Assembly (NCBI GenBank): GCA_019914995.1
Contig: CM034145.1
Location: 434,001-498,000, forward strand
Direction: 5' to 3'
From: Acanthochlamys bracteata
Lineage: Eukaryota > Streptophyta > Magnoliopsida > Pandanales > Velloziaceae
DNA length: 64,000 nucleotides
Position numbers and translations under genes: made by a program. Under the pieces are notes generated by a model. It made no database searches and was not told the DNA's origin. It was given only the letters and a program-made list of their open reading frames with translations. Positions 1 through 10,892 of this stretch are shown one piece after another. Numbering within the stretch: the first letter of the stretch is position 1; each line of letters opens with the position of its first letter.

Positions 1-640
1 TAGTAAAAAATTATTGTTACTTATTTTTATTATTTAAATTATTATAAAGGTCGGAAAAGGTTTTAGGACAAACGAAAAAGAGTATGATGCATGGATTGCA
101 TGGAGAGTGAGTGCCGACTTTGGTTGCTTCTGAAAAATTCCAAGGATACGTGCAATCCCTGCTCAGGTTACGAGTCAAGATTTGATAACCCTACATAGAT
201 TAGCTATTGCCTTCAATCACTTTTGTTGTATGTAGAAGGTATTGGAAACATGTTCCCTACGGTCTTAATCACAATGAAAAACTATATACATATATCATAT
301 TATCTGTCATCCTATATATCTCTTTTTGTTTCTTAACTATGATAACTTAAAAGTTACTAAAAAAAGACTTTTTGTGCATGACTGGCATTTCAGAACCTTT
401 TTAATTTGTATAAATTTTTAATATAGAGCCTTCTAAAAACAGAGTTATCGGAATAGAGAGGTTAGTGTAAGACAGTTTATCGGTTTAGAATTTAAGTAGT
501 CAAACAATCACATAAATATAACAATTTATATGATTCAATAAATAAATTTATCTATATCTACTGTAATTTTACGTAAGTGAGATCCACTATCTTGTTTTTG
601 GAAAAATACAGCACCTAGTTAACGTGCTTGACTTAGCACA
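1..640. other. Intergenic, decayed copy of cluster-duplication sequence
   Basis: No gene is seen. Bases about 200-310 (Ser/Thr-free, non-coding) read 'gccttcaatcac...gtagaag...ggaaacatgttccctac', which closely matches blocks at about 4350-4430 and 13700-13800. This places the left edge of the window inside the duplicated region that holds the Cys-rich peptide genes. Confidence 0.6.
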
Positions 641-1151
641 CTTATCTTGACTAGTTCACTTCTAGAGATGAACCCAAAGCAGTATCACTATTTGTCTGCT
701 GCAGTACTCACAATTCTTACAAGAAAAGTTCCATCAGTAAAAAGCTTCGCCAAGCCTTTCACTCCAAATTACAAACAGCATTCACATGTTTCAGAAAGAG
801 TTACAAGCTCAGAATCTATCTCACTATTAAGAGCAGTCAGATTGAATGACATGAGCAGATAAAAAAATAAGTTAGCGATGAGAAGGTGATGTGTTTGGGC
901 TTGTCTGAGAATCGGAGCAATGGTATGCCTCTGTAAAATATCTCACATACTCTGTTCGTCAACCTCTTTCCATTCTCTGGTCTTGATCTTTTCATATGTC
1001 TTCTTGCGTAGCTATCAGCTCCCTTAAATTTCCTACCGTTGGAGAAATTCTTTCCGTTGCATATCAGTTCCACTATGTTCCCGTAATCGATCGCCAGGAG
1101 TTCTAACAGAATTCTCTCTAAACTCAATTGGTAATAAAAGAGAGAGACCAA
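640..1151. other. Higher-GC island of unknown origin, possible gene fragment
   Basis: Base composition is clearly less AT-rich than the flanks. An open frame on the minus strand (837-1151, 104 codons) and one on the plus strand (647-862, 71 codons) occur, but neither resembles a family I recognise, and neither has a convincing start context. It could be a decayed exon of a host gene carried here by duplication, or part of an old transposon. I do not assign a function. Confidence 0.3.
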
Positions 1152-1620
1152 ATTTTTATAAATATTATCTCATTCAAAATTATTGATAAATAATATGAAT
1201 TAAATTTTTACCGACTAAAATATTCAATCACTATTGATAATAAAAATAATCGATAAGCATATTATGTATTATTGATTGTAGGAAAAGTTAATTTTCAAAG
1301 CACATTTAAAAAATTAGCAAGCTTTGCATGGTGATTGCCTTTTGTCTTTAGAAAGTTTCAATGAAAAAGAAGTTCTACTTAACAAAGATAAACTAACTTT
1401 TACTGAAATTATTAGTCAAGAGTCATACTAATATAAAAATAACTTCATGGTCTTTATTATGTAGAAGATAATGGTTGTGTGCAGGTGAAAGTTCTCCTTG
1501 TGGTATAGTAGGATTTTTTGTCTACTGGAAATAAATAAATCTTATTTATAAAATCTTTCATAATTGATTATCATAAATTATAAATTATTCTTATTATTAT
1601 CATAAAAAATAATTTTAGAA

Positions 1621-1626
<6 letters not shown>

Positions 1627-1697
<71 letters not shown>
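1627..1697. repeat. (TA)n microsatellite
   Basis: A near-perfect run of TA dinucleotides broken once by 'ggatat'. It directly adjoins the fold-back element on its right, suggesting the element inserted at or next to TA-rich DNA. Confidence 0.9.
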
Positions 1698-1699
<2 letters not shown>

Positions 1700-2085
1700 G
1701 TACATGCAAAAGACGGTGTGTACAAAAGTAAAAAAGTAGCGAGCTTTTCCAAATCCAATCTCCACCGTTGGATATGAAGAATCATGAGTTGAAAACATGT
1801 TGATAAAATTTCAGTTCAATCGGAATACGAATCGATCTTCATCGGAACTCTTGATCAAAGTGACACAAAAACAAAATATATATCTTTTGTCAAATTTAAA
1901 AGTTTATGTCATTTTGATCAAAAGTTCCGATGGAGATCGATTCGTATTCCGATTGAGCTGAAATTTTATCAACATGTTTCCAACTTATGGTTCTTCATAT
2001 CCAACGGTGGAGATTGAATTTGGAGAACTCGCCGGCTACTTTTGACCGGCATGTGTACACATATGTCTTTAAGGATGGCATGTAC
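1700..2085. mobile_element. Fold-back / MITE-like inverted-repeat element, 386 bp
   Basis: Two long imperfect inverted arms face each other across a loop of about 40 bases near 1865-1906. The left arm at 1747-1864 ('caatctccaccgttggatat', 'cgaatcgatc', 'gatcaaagtgac') returns as its reverse complement at about 1907-2032. The outer ends are GTACATGC at 1700 and GCATGTAC ending at 2085. There is no coding capacity. Such long-arm hairpins are typical of non-autonomous DNA transposons in plants, and transcripts across them can be processed to small RNAs. The superfamily is not determined, because the surrounding TA repeats hide the target duplication. Confidence 0.85.
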
Positions 2086-3514
2086 CTATATCCTATCCCT
2101 ATATATATATAATACAAGTTCATCTACATTAGAAAACTATCTAATTAAAATAGAATTTTAACGCTTATATAATAATCAACATTTGAAATTTTAGTCTTAA
2201 GATTGATATTATCATATATGTCATACTGATAAAAAAAAGAAAATTTAGGATATCAATAATATTTAGATATTCCATCCGAGTTATCTTTGATATTTATCCA
2301 AAAATTGGAAATATTTTCGAAGTTATTACAAGTTAGATTTTTACCAATTGAAACATTCAATCATTATCAACAATAAAATAATCGGTAAGCATATTAGTCT
2401 TTTATTGTTTATTATTGATTGTTGGAAAAGTTTTCAGAGCAAACTTAAAAAATTAGCAAGCGTTGCATGGTGATTTGCCTTACGTCTTTAAAACGTTTCA
2501 ATGAAAAAGAAGTTCTACTTAACAGAGATAAAATAACTTTAACTAAGATTATCAATCAAGAGTCATATTAATATAAAATAAACTTAAACTTAATAGTCTT
2601 TATTATGTTGAAGATAATGTCAACAAGTTGTCTTCAATCACAGTATAGAAGCTATACTAGCATATTATCTTCATCATTAATTACTTTATATTTGAGAGTA
2701 CTTAAAAAAAAATTTTGAACAAAAAATATTTACAATTTTTAAGAAAAAGTTTTTAAAAAAAAAAGTTTGTAAAATATTATAGAAAATTAATTAAAATTAT
2801 GAAATAAAAAATTAAAATAAAAAAATTTAAAAGCTTAGCCAAACATGATGTAAGCATATTCTTAATCTTTTTTATTTTAATTGTTGTTACAACTAGGTAG
2901 GTTCTTAACTAATGATAAGTTGAAGTTACTAAGACACATTTTTGAGTAGCATTTCCGTACATACTACCACTTTGGTATCAACGTTCAAAAAATAAGAGAA
3001 GTTGAGCATTGAAAGTGTCTTTCTAATGCAAAGTAAGAATGTCGTTTGTAAATTTTTTTATATTTTTTAAATTTATAAATAAATTTATAAAATATTATAA
3101 AAAATTATTTTAAAAATATCAAAATTAAAAATTAATAAATATTTTTTTCAGAAGCTATTCTAAACACACGCTAAAATTTAGACAAAATTGAACATGAATC
3201 AAAAAACTCCAAATCTAAATTACATCATAGTCCAGTGATAAGGAACTAAAAGCTCTTCCGCGTGGAGTTTTGGGATTATAACTTTTGTGCCAAAAAAATC
3301 ATATATGATTAATTTGAAAAACAAGAACAACAAACTTTAGTTCTATAAATATTAAATTTTATCTAGAGCTCGGCTTTTAAAAACATCGATCAAATCCTTT
3401 GCAGCTATTCTTAGTCAAAAAAACAGTGTTGCTCTTACTTCAGCACCCACTACCGTTCCAACATCTATAAGTAGCCCACAATATGGTTCTCAATTCTAAC
3501 CAAGCCAAACCAAA
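2086..3514. other. Intergenic AT-rich DNA and promoter of the glycine-rich gene
   Basis: The stretch 2290-2640 repeats the sequence at about 1190-1460 ('attgattgt.ggaaaagtt', 'ttcaatgaaaaagaagttctacttaac'), so it is a tandem copy of non-coding DNA on either side of the fold-back element. Bases 2690-2850 and 3050-3180 are low-complexity AT-rich remnants of the short element families described elsewhere. No gene is seen. Confidence 0.6.
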
Positions 3515-4218
3515 ATGGCTTACTCCACTAAAATCATATCTCTTCATCTTTCTGCTCTCCTCGCAGTTCTGATCATCTCCTCCGAGGTGATCGATGCTCG
3601 CGATCTCGCCGAGCAAACCAGTGTTGATCCTCAATCCCAGCCCTTAACTGGTATATAAAATTGTAGCATTGATCATATATATATTGTGCAATAATTATAT
3701 TGCTTTCTTATGTAGATACCGAGTAAATTAACATGTGCGAACGATTATTTTGTAATGACATTCATGTATATATATCTTCGTTTGCAGAAGAGAATAACGC
3801 AAAGGATGTCAAGAACCCTACGGGCCACTATGGTGGTGGCGGCTACGGTAGAGGTGGTTATGGAGGCGGTCACCTAGGCGGTGGTGGAACATGGATTTTT
3901 ATTACAGAAGAGAAAAGCGCAAAGGAAGATGTCCAGAACCCTACCCATTACGGCGGTGGTGGCTACGGTGGGTACCATGATGGATACGGTGGCGGTGGCT
4001 ACGGTGGGTACCGCGGTGGCTACGGTGGGTACCACGGTGGATACGGTGGCGGTGGCTACGGTGGGTACCATGGAGGATATGGTGGCGGTGGGTACGGAGG
4101 ATACCACGGTGGCGGTGGATACGGTGGCGGTCACCATGGCGGATGGGCGGCGGTGGTTATGAGAAGGTCTCTGAGAACGAAGCAGAGCTCAAGCCCTAGA
4201 ACTTCCATGCATGAATGA
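3515..4218 (+). CDS. Glycine-rich cell-wall type protein (class II GRP)
   Basis: Two exons are visible, 3515-3650 and 3788-4218, with intron borders GTATAT and TTTGCAG. Exon 1 codes for a signal peptide (MAYSTKIISLHLSALLAVLI, then a Val-Ile-Asp-Ala-Arg cleavage region) and a short hydrophilic stretch. Exon 2 is built of GGYGGYHGGYGGGG-type repeats rich in Gly, Tyr and His. Proteins of this kind are secreted to the wall, and some bind receptor kinases or metals. Two oddities are present. The exon 2 start is echoed at 3897-3920 (a pyrimidine-rich TTTTATTACAG then AAGAG), giving a second in-phase acceptor 120 bases downstream. The last 20 codons leave the glycine pattern, whereas the next frame continues as GGGYEKVSENEAELKP and stops at 4200. 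That suggests one base is missing near 4145. The start is set by the signal peptide. Confidence 0.85.
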
Positions 4219-5714
4219 CTAGTATCTAGTGAATAAGATTTGCATGTAATTCAAAGGGGAAATAACAAATGCGCTTCTCCTCTCTTATCAGATGTATTTT
4301 GTCAAGCTTCGTTATATAGATATGTACGTGTGCATGTACTATGTATTTTGCCTTCAATCACTTTTACTTTGTAGAAGATAATGGAAACATGTTCCCTACC
4401 GTCTTCTATCACAAGGAAAGAATATAACATAGCATATTCTATATCTCTTTTGGTTTAATTGGAGTTACAAACAACTAGGTTCTTAACTATGATAACTTAA
4501 AAAGTTACTAAAAGCACTGTTTTTAGAACTTCTTTTGTATCAATGTTCACAAAAATAATATTTTAACTGTTGTGAAAACATTTCTCATGTCGTGATGTAC
4601 GTGAAGATACTTCTAAGGTTGGTTTTCTTATTTATAACTTCTCTAAAGCTGTTTAAACTTTTCTGATTAAAAATAATTGGTAGTGATTTTTTCTTTGCCA
4701 ACATTTTTTATATGGCAACGATGTGACTTGATCCAAATCCAACTTGTTCAATTTTTCTTCCAGAAAGCTAAAAGTTTTGTAAGAATATTACCGTTTTTAG
4801 TTTACGTCCTCAAATGTTTTGATCATAAACTATACTAAATATAACATGTTAACAAATTAAATCTTTTAAGAATAGGATAAAGATCTTTAACGTAAATGTA
4901 AATAAAAAATGTAAATCAAAGTAAAGCAAATTTTCATCAGAACACAAGAATTAATATCCATGGCTCCTCGTACTGCATTACTCTTCATTGGTAGTGACAA
5001 ACCTCTTCGCAATACCACGATCTTTCCTTAAATCGATAATAAATTTTGGAAAAAAAAGAATTTTCTTTCTGGAAAGCAATCTTGTTCAATTTTTAGATTT
5101 TTTTGCAAAAAAAGTATACATAATTATTTTGAGTTCGACTTCAATCTTTATGAAGTTGCCTCGTTTCTCACTCAGTCAAGTTTTATTTTCACACATGCAT
5201 GCAAGTTCAATTTTAGCTAAGTAACTTTATGTATACGCGTGTCTCGAGTCTACGTACGTTGCAGTCGAACGCCTGTGTTGTTTTCACTTGCTTTGTGCTT
5301 TCGTGTATCATACATCCGTTAGTAATATATATAGCAAGAGCTAGCTGAGTAAAATTTTTTAGTGCAACTTAAAAACATCAAGAGATCAGAAGACGAGTCT
5401 TTCTTCTCTCTTATTTATGCATTCTGTGCTGACACTCGCAAAGTAAAATGAAGAAATAAGTAAGATCAGCAGCTACAGCTAACGTTGTTGCTTATTCAAT
5501 ATTCATACATACAATTAATAAAGGTACGTAGCTCCTGAAAGATAACAGATACAAAGAGAGGCAGGAAACTGCAGCATACGCAATTAAGCTGCTCTCTCTG
5601 ATATTAAACTAGCTAGCTAGCTATAGGTTTCATTCGAACCGCTAGCTAGCTTTTATTCAACACGTAGATACATAAGATAGACAATTAATTAACAAGCATA
5701 TGGATGGAGAGTAC
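4219..5714. other. Intergenic duplicated blocks and 3' flank of peptide gene A
   Basis: Bases 4340-4880 match 13700-14160 nearly base for base over long runs (for example 'ggaaacatgttccctaccgt' against 'ggaagcatgttccctaccgt'). Bases 4940-4970 and 5155-5230 match 8560-8600 and 17070-17140. Bases 5470-5714 are the 3' untranslated region of the gene to the right, and they recur almost unchanged at 11270-11512 and 12760-12980. No separate gene is seen. The open frame at 4988-5224 lies in repeated non-coding DNA. Confidence 0.7.
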
Positions 5715-6151
5715 TTAGTTTGGGATTTCAACAGGCTTCTCGTCAGGAGAAGAGCAGCACTTCTTGCAACCAACACGAGTCTTCCAGCAGCATCCGTATT
5801 TGCCGCATCCACCATATCCGTCCTTGGACTCTTCCGCTTCTTTCTCGTTAGCCTCAACAACTGTAACAGTTCCATCGGGCGATGAGCAGCAGTACCTATT
5901 GCACCGACCGCGATAATAATAGCAACACCTGCACTTCTTCATCACACCAACGTCTTCTGCAATTTAAAACGTTATATTTTGATTAATTAAGTTCTTCATA
6001 GCAATCAAACATGCATGCATGATCTCTTTATAGATATATATATAGAGAGAGAACGCTTACTGGATTCCTTCTCTACTTCACCAGCTTGCGCCATGGCAAG
6101 AGCGGCAAAGAAGACGATGCCGAGCAGAAGTACTACCTTCAGAGTAGCCAT
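5715..6151 (-). CDS. Secreted Cys-rich peptide A, double CC module (GRP-tail type)
   Basis: Two exons, 6061-6151 and 5715-5956 (minus), give 110 residues. Exon 1 encodes a signal peptide (MATLKVVLLLGIVFFAALAM, then AQA) and the acidic GEVEKES. Exon 2 carries two copies of one cysteine module: CCYYYRGRCNRYCC and, after a Glu-rich linker (VEANEKEAEESK), YGCCWKTRVGCKKCC, ending SSPDEKPVEIPN. The pattern CC-x6-C-x2-CC is that of the C-terminal tail of class II plant glycine-rich proteins (AtGRP3 kind), and a short GYGG remains before the second copy, so I infer loss of the glycine-rich part and doubling of the tail. It is secreted; wall, defence or symbiosis roles are possible but not shown. The intron is phase 1 with GTAAGC donor. 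A TATA box stands about 90 bases upstream of the ATG. Confidence 0.85.
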
Positions 6152-6237
6152 GTTGCTATACCTCTTATAAATGCAGTGAAGTAGCTAGAGATCGGTGAAG
6201 CTTGTGCTGTGAAGAGAAGGCAATTGGGCACCGTCTC

Positions 6238-6245
6238 TATTTATA
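6238..6245 (-). promoter_or_regulatory. TATA box of peptide gene A
   Basis: TATAAATA read on the minus strand, 87 bases before the ATG at 6151. The same sequence at the same distance stands before gene B at 12037-12044. Confidence 0.75.
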
Positions 6246-6604
6246 GGCTCCTTAACTCTAAAGAGTACTGACGTTAGTCAAGAAGATGTTGTATTCTTTC
6301 AACAGTTAGTCAAGAAAAATGTCTTCTTTCAACAGTTATAAACTTTTTAGATAATATTGCATACGCATATTAAAGATAAGTCGGGTTTGATAAAAAAAAA
6401 GTCCGACATATCTTGAAACACCCATCCGTGTTTTGTTTTATTTTTATAAAGAAATTTATGATTTTTAGTAATTGAACAGTTAGAAATATTCTCGAAGTTC
6501 TCCTGAAGAGATATATATTAAGGTGTAGTTAGAAATATTCTCAAAATATTCTCGAAGTTCATTGAAGCATGGGATACTTTTCAAAACACGTGGAAACAAT
6601 TAGG

Positions 6605-6886
6605 GCGTGTTTCAATTCCATAATTTTACTTTTTTTTATTAAATTTTAAATAATTTATATATTTTAATTATAAAAAAATTTAGAATTTTAATTTATATAC
6701 AGAATTTTATTTTTAACTTTTTTTTTTGCACACTTTTTAATACAATTATAATTTTTAATTTTCAACACACTTTTCAAAATCTATTAAAATATAAATACTG
6801 AACTCTATTTTTATTTTATTTTTAAAAAAATTTTATTTTCTAATTTTTATTTTTATAAAACTCAGTTACGAATATTTAAAACACGC
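6605..6886. mobile_element. AT-rich short inverted-repeat element, family I
   Basis: About 282 bp beginning GCGTGTTT and ending AAACACGC, a perfect 8-bp terminal inverted repeat. The interior is over 80 percent A/T and shares fixed landmarks with other copies in this window, notably 'taatttttaattttcaacac', 'attaaaatataaatactgaa' and 'aattatgaatatttaaa'-like strings. It has no coding capacity. I read it as a MITE. Confidence 0.75.
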
Positions 6887-9800
6887 AGTAAGTAGCAATG
6901 CATGGTGATTGACTTCTTGGTTGGTACTGAAATTTTATTATTATAAACTCTAAGAAGAAGAAAACAAAAGCCTGTAGCTAAGCAACTAAAGATACAATAA
7001 TCCCTTCTCAGGTCATTAGTCAAGATTAGCTATTGCCTTCAATCCCTTCTCCTAAACGTCCCCATATTCTCTATATCTCCTTTGGTTTTAATTGGAGTGC
7101 CAACTAGTTCCTGAATTTGATAACTTATAAGCTACTAATACACTTTTTTTACTGACATTTTGAGAACCTCTTTAGTTAGTATCAATGTTCAAAACATAAT
7201 ATTTAAATGTGGTGAAAGCATTTTTTCTCATGTCCGGAAATATACTCATTATTTAGAAAAGCCAAAATTAAAGTAATGTACTTGATAGTATTTCTTCTTA
7301 AGGTTAATTTTCTTGAAGTACATAATTTGAAGATAAAGCAAGACTTAAAATTAAAACATTTACTAACTTTTCATAAAGCTGTTTAAAACTTTTTGACTTT
7401 TGATCTTTTTAACAGTGAAAATTTAAACCACTAAAGGATGTTTGGGATTGCGTTTGGACTTTTTTAATTTTTCTATTTTATATTTTTTAATATATATATT
7501 ATAATTATTAAAAAATTTATAAAATATATAAAATTTTATATAGTAAGATTTTTTTATTCTATATTTTTATTATTTTTCTGAAAGTAAAAAAATAAAATTT
7601 ATTTTTAAAAAAAATTATCAGAAAAATTTTATTTTATAAACACTTCGGTACTTATTAAATAAAAAAATATTTAAAATTTTTTATCAAAAATAAAATAATG
7701 TAATCATAAATTTATTATAACATAAAATTAAATTTTATTTACAAAATTTTAAAATAAAAAGTAATAAAAATTATAAAAAATTTGGTATAAAATGAGCGTC
7801 AAACACACAGTTACACTAAAAACATATTTAAAATTACTTATCAATTTCAATAAATATTTCATAAAAATATTGCTGTTCCAAAATTTATATTATAAAAATA
7901 TTTCATATTTTAAATAAAAATTTTATAATATTATACAAAATTATTTCTAATTTTATAAAAAATATAAAATAATATGTTATAAAATATTATTATTAATTTT
8001 TACTATTTTTAGATTAAAAAATAAAAATATTTTAAAATAGAAAAATATTTTTACAAAATTCTTAAATAATTTCAAACAACCCTTTCAATACTCTCTAGAA
8101 ATTAATAATAATAAAATTACTATCAATTGGTACGCCAACTTTGACCAGCAGTCATCTTTTGGTAGGATTAAAGAACAAAAAAGAAAAATCTTTTGATATT
8201 GACAGCTAATTTTTATTTTAACAAAACAAATCTTATTATCGTCATATATAATATATCTTGACACGTACGATATTTTAAGTGTGCATTTAGAGTTATTTAT
8301 AAAATAAATTTTTATGAAATTAAAAATATTTTATTTTTTAAAAAATAATAAAAATATGTAATAAAAAGTTTTCGTAGAATTTTTTACATTTTTTAAATTT
8401 TTAAATAAATTTTTTAAATATTTATAAAATATATATTAAAAAATATGAAATAAAAAAATATTTAAAAAAAAAAAGAAAAAATCTCACATACTTTTGCGTT
8501 TATATATAGATCCCTATGAACAGAAAATCTTAAAGTATAGAAAATTTTTCTTTAGAACACAAGAATTAATTATCTATCGAGTATATGGCTGGTCGTAGTC
8601 ATGCTTGGTGTCGTCATCTTCTCAGTTCTCATCTCTAGATGACGTACGAAACTCGTCAGTCAAACATGTAATATTTATATATTTAGTTAGTTTCTGAATT
8701 TTTACAAAATTTTTAGCTTTTATAAGTTAATAAACTTTTAAGTTTAATGCATAAACTTAACTTTTTAAATACTGTCACGAATTTAAAATTTTTTTAAAAC
8801 TAAATAGTAATAAAAAAAATGAGCCTAATTTTTATTAATATTATTGATAAATAATATATTAAATTAAATTTTTTATTAACAAATACTAATTTTTTAAGGG
8901 TGCTTTAATTTATATATCTACAGAAGCTGAAATCGAAGATCGTTGTGGTTACAGCCGATTACTTGATTTTCACACAAAAATATACAAAATAACGAAAAAT
9001 TATAAAATAATAGAGGAAAGACTATGGATATTAATTAGTAACTAATCAGATATTATTGTCTTGTCGTTAATTTGCTTGATTTACAAAGTTGAGTTAGTCA
9101 AAGACAAATTATTGTTTTGTCAATTTGTAATTGAAAAGATAAAGACGCTGTGAACGGTATTTATCAACCAATTTTTATTTTATATTTTATATTTTTAAAT
9201 AAAATTATATAATATTGATAAAAAAATTTTGAAATTTTTTTTATTGTGTTAAAAATAAACTCAAAAATAAAATTTTGGCTAGAAATAGTGAGTTTCGAAA
9301 GAACTGATGCCCTTACCAGCAAGAACAGAGAACCACCTTAATGAGCTAGCAAGAATTTGAAATCCCTGGGGTAACATTCTCAAGATAACGTTGTGAATAT
9401 TTGGAAATGCTTTTTGAATAACAATATTTCTGAAACAAAAAATATTTTAAAAAATAAATTTTTAATTTTTTATCTAAAAGAATAATAATAAAATTTATGA
9501 CGTTAATTTTTTTTGTATTTTTTAAAATTTTAAAAATAATCTGTAAAATATACTAAAAAATTTATATTGAAACTCAAAAAAAATTGAGATTAAAAAAATT
9601 AAGCACTGACAAACGAGTTTAACTACTACATTTCATTAAGCAGTCACATTACTATATGGATAGGTCTAATAGAAAAGTACTTACTATTTGTGTGTGTTTT
9701 TCTACCATCAAACATAAATATCATTTAGTTAACATATAAACGCTTGAACAAGCTTATATCTATAATTAACTATAAGCACTTACCAAAATTTTAAAACACA

Positions 9801-10120
9801 TTAACAAGCACTAAACGATAATTAAGACACAAACACATACGCACATTATCTTTATTTTCTATGCATGGTTGGTGCCTCGTTACAAAACCTACATTTTTTG
9901 ATATTATCTTGGTTCCTATTATAAACTAATCTTTGGACAAGTACGCACAAAATTTCGTTGTTTAATTTAAGCTGTGGAAAATACTACTTGCTAGAGCTTC
10001 AAGTTGGACCTACTATTAAATTTGGCCTATTACTTGTGACCAAAATTTGCAGTCGTTCCTCACAACCTCATTAAACAAGTACATATTCTAGGGCAACAAA
10101 TTCAGAAGAAACAAAGTGAT
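6887..10120. other. Intergenic; duplicated blocks and AT-rich short elements
   Basis: No gene is seen. A family II-like element starts at 7438 ('tttgggattgcgtttgg') and its far end may be at about 8085 ('tttcaaacaaccc'). Bases 8125-8210, 8490-8600, 8930-9140 and 9290-10100 each have a clear partner about 8 kb to the right (16165-16250, 16600-16700, 17320-17520, 17680-18170). Bases 8275-8480 and 9410-9600 are further AT-rich element copies. Confidence 0.65.
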
Positions 10121-10127
10121 AAAAAAT

Positions 10128-10333
10128 GCGTTTCGCGTTACTTTTTCATATTTTATAGTTTTTAATATATTTTTTATAATTATTTAGAAAATTTATTTAA
10201 AAATTTTAAATATATAAAAAGATTCTATAAAAAAAAATTATTATTTTTTAAATTATAAAAATAAAGCTTATTTAAAAAAATAAATATATCGTTAATTTAA
10301 AAAAAAATTTATTTTAAAAGAACTTCGAAACGC
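10128..10333. mobile_element. AT-rich short inverted-repeat element, family II (leader insertion)
   Basis: 206 bp with ends GCGTTTCG and CGAAACGC (perfect 8-bp inverted repeat). It sits between the leader and the first codon of the broken peptide gene. The intact paralogue at 18.2 kb has 'gggcaacgaagaactaaaatgg' with nothing between, so this is an insertion judged against an empty site. Confidence 0.8.
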
Positions 10334-10340
10334 TTTCAAA

Positions 10341-10892
10341 ATGGTGTCCTACAATAAGAAGGTTAACTGATACTGCTCCGCGTCCTTGCTTCCTTCCGGG
10401 TTGCATAGGCCGTGGAAGCTCACAACTTGCATGCTTGGGATTGCGTTTCCAGAACTTAACCCCATTATTTAACTTTTTTTAAAAGTTTTAAAATCAAAAT
10501 ATTTTTTTTAATTTAGAAGGTAAAGATAAATTATATATTATAGAACTGTTATATGTATATTTTCTTTAAATTTAAAAAGATGGCAAGTTTGTTTCTTAAA
10601 AAACCTCCAAATAAAATTTTTTTCTCCAAAATCTCTACTTCTTAATAAAATTCCAAACAACCATTTTGTCCAGATTGTTGGTAAGTTTTTCTTTCGTTGA
10701 TCCCCGTTTCCATAAACATGATATTCGAACGTACATACGTATTTGAGGATTTGGTTCTTGATGTATGTATTTACGTACAACAATCGATCTCGAAGGGGCA
10801 AGAGTTACAGGTTACTACCATTGCTACAAACCTTACTATTGCTGCTATATATTGATTGGTATAAAGGCTACCGCCGCAAGTGCTGCCACTAA
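10341..10892 (+). pseudogene. Broken copy of the 18.2/20.7 kb Cys-rich peptide gene
   Basis: The first codons (MVSYNKKVN) match the gene at 18197 (MVSSNKKVL) but meet a stop after nine codons. About 24 bases of the signal-peptide region are missing. Exon 1 is split by an AT-rich insertion (10429-10664), after which 'tttgtccagattgttg' and the donor GTAAGTTTTTC resume exactly as at 18302-18325. Exon 2 still reads GYYHCYKPYYCCY, then shifts frame and ends YKGYRRKCCH with a stop at 10890-10892. Upstream DNA (9940-10100) matches the promoter of the 18.2 kb gene. It is dead as a peptide gene. Confidence 0.85.
10429..10664. mobile_element. AT-rich short element inside exon 1 of the broken peptide gene
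   Basis: About 236 bp lie between 'gctcacaactt' and 'tttgtccag', which are contiguous in the paralogue at 18.2 kb ('gctaacaactttgtccag'). The insert begins 'gcatgcttgggattgcgttt' and ends 'ccaaacaaccat', imperfect inverted ends like those at 7438. The target duplication cannot be set because of the T run at the junction. Confidence 0.75.

Noticed and set aside
1627-1697. TA repeat as an origin or matrix-attachment site
   Set aside because: Only a microsatellite is visible; nothing else supports a functional role.
3874-4162. Open frames on both strands across the glycine-rich repeat (Val/Thr-rich translations)
   Set aside because: They are shadows of the GGY repeat in other frames; no signal peptide, start context or splice sites support them.
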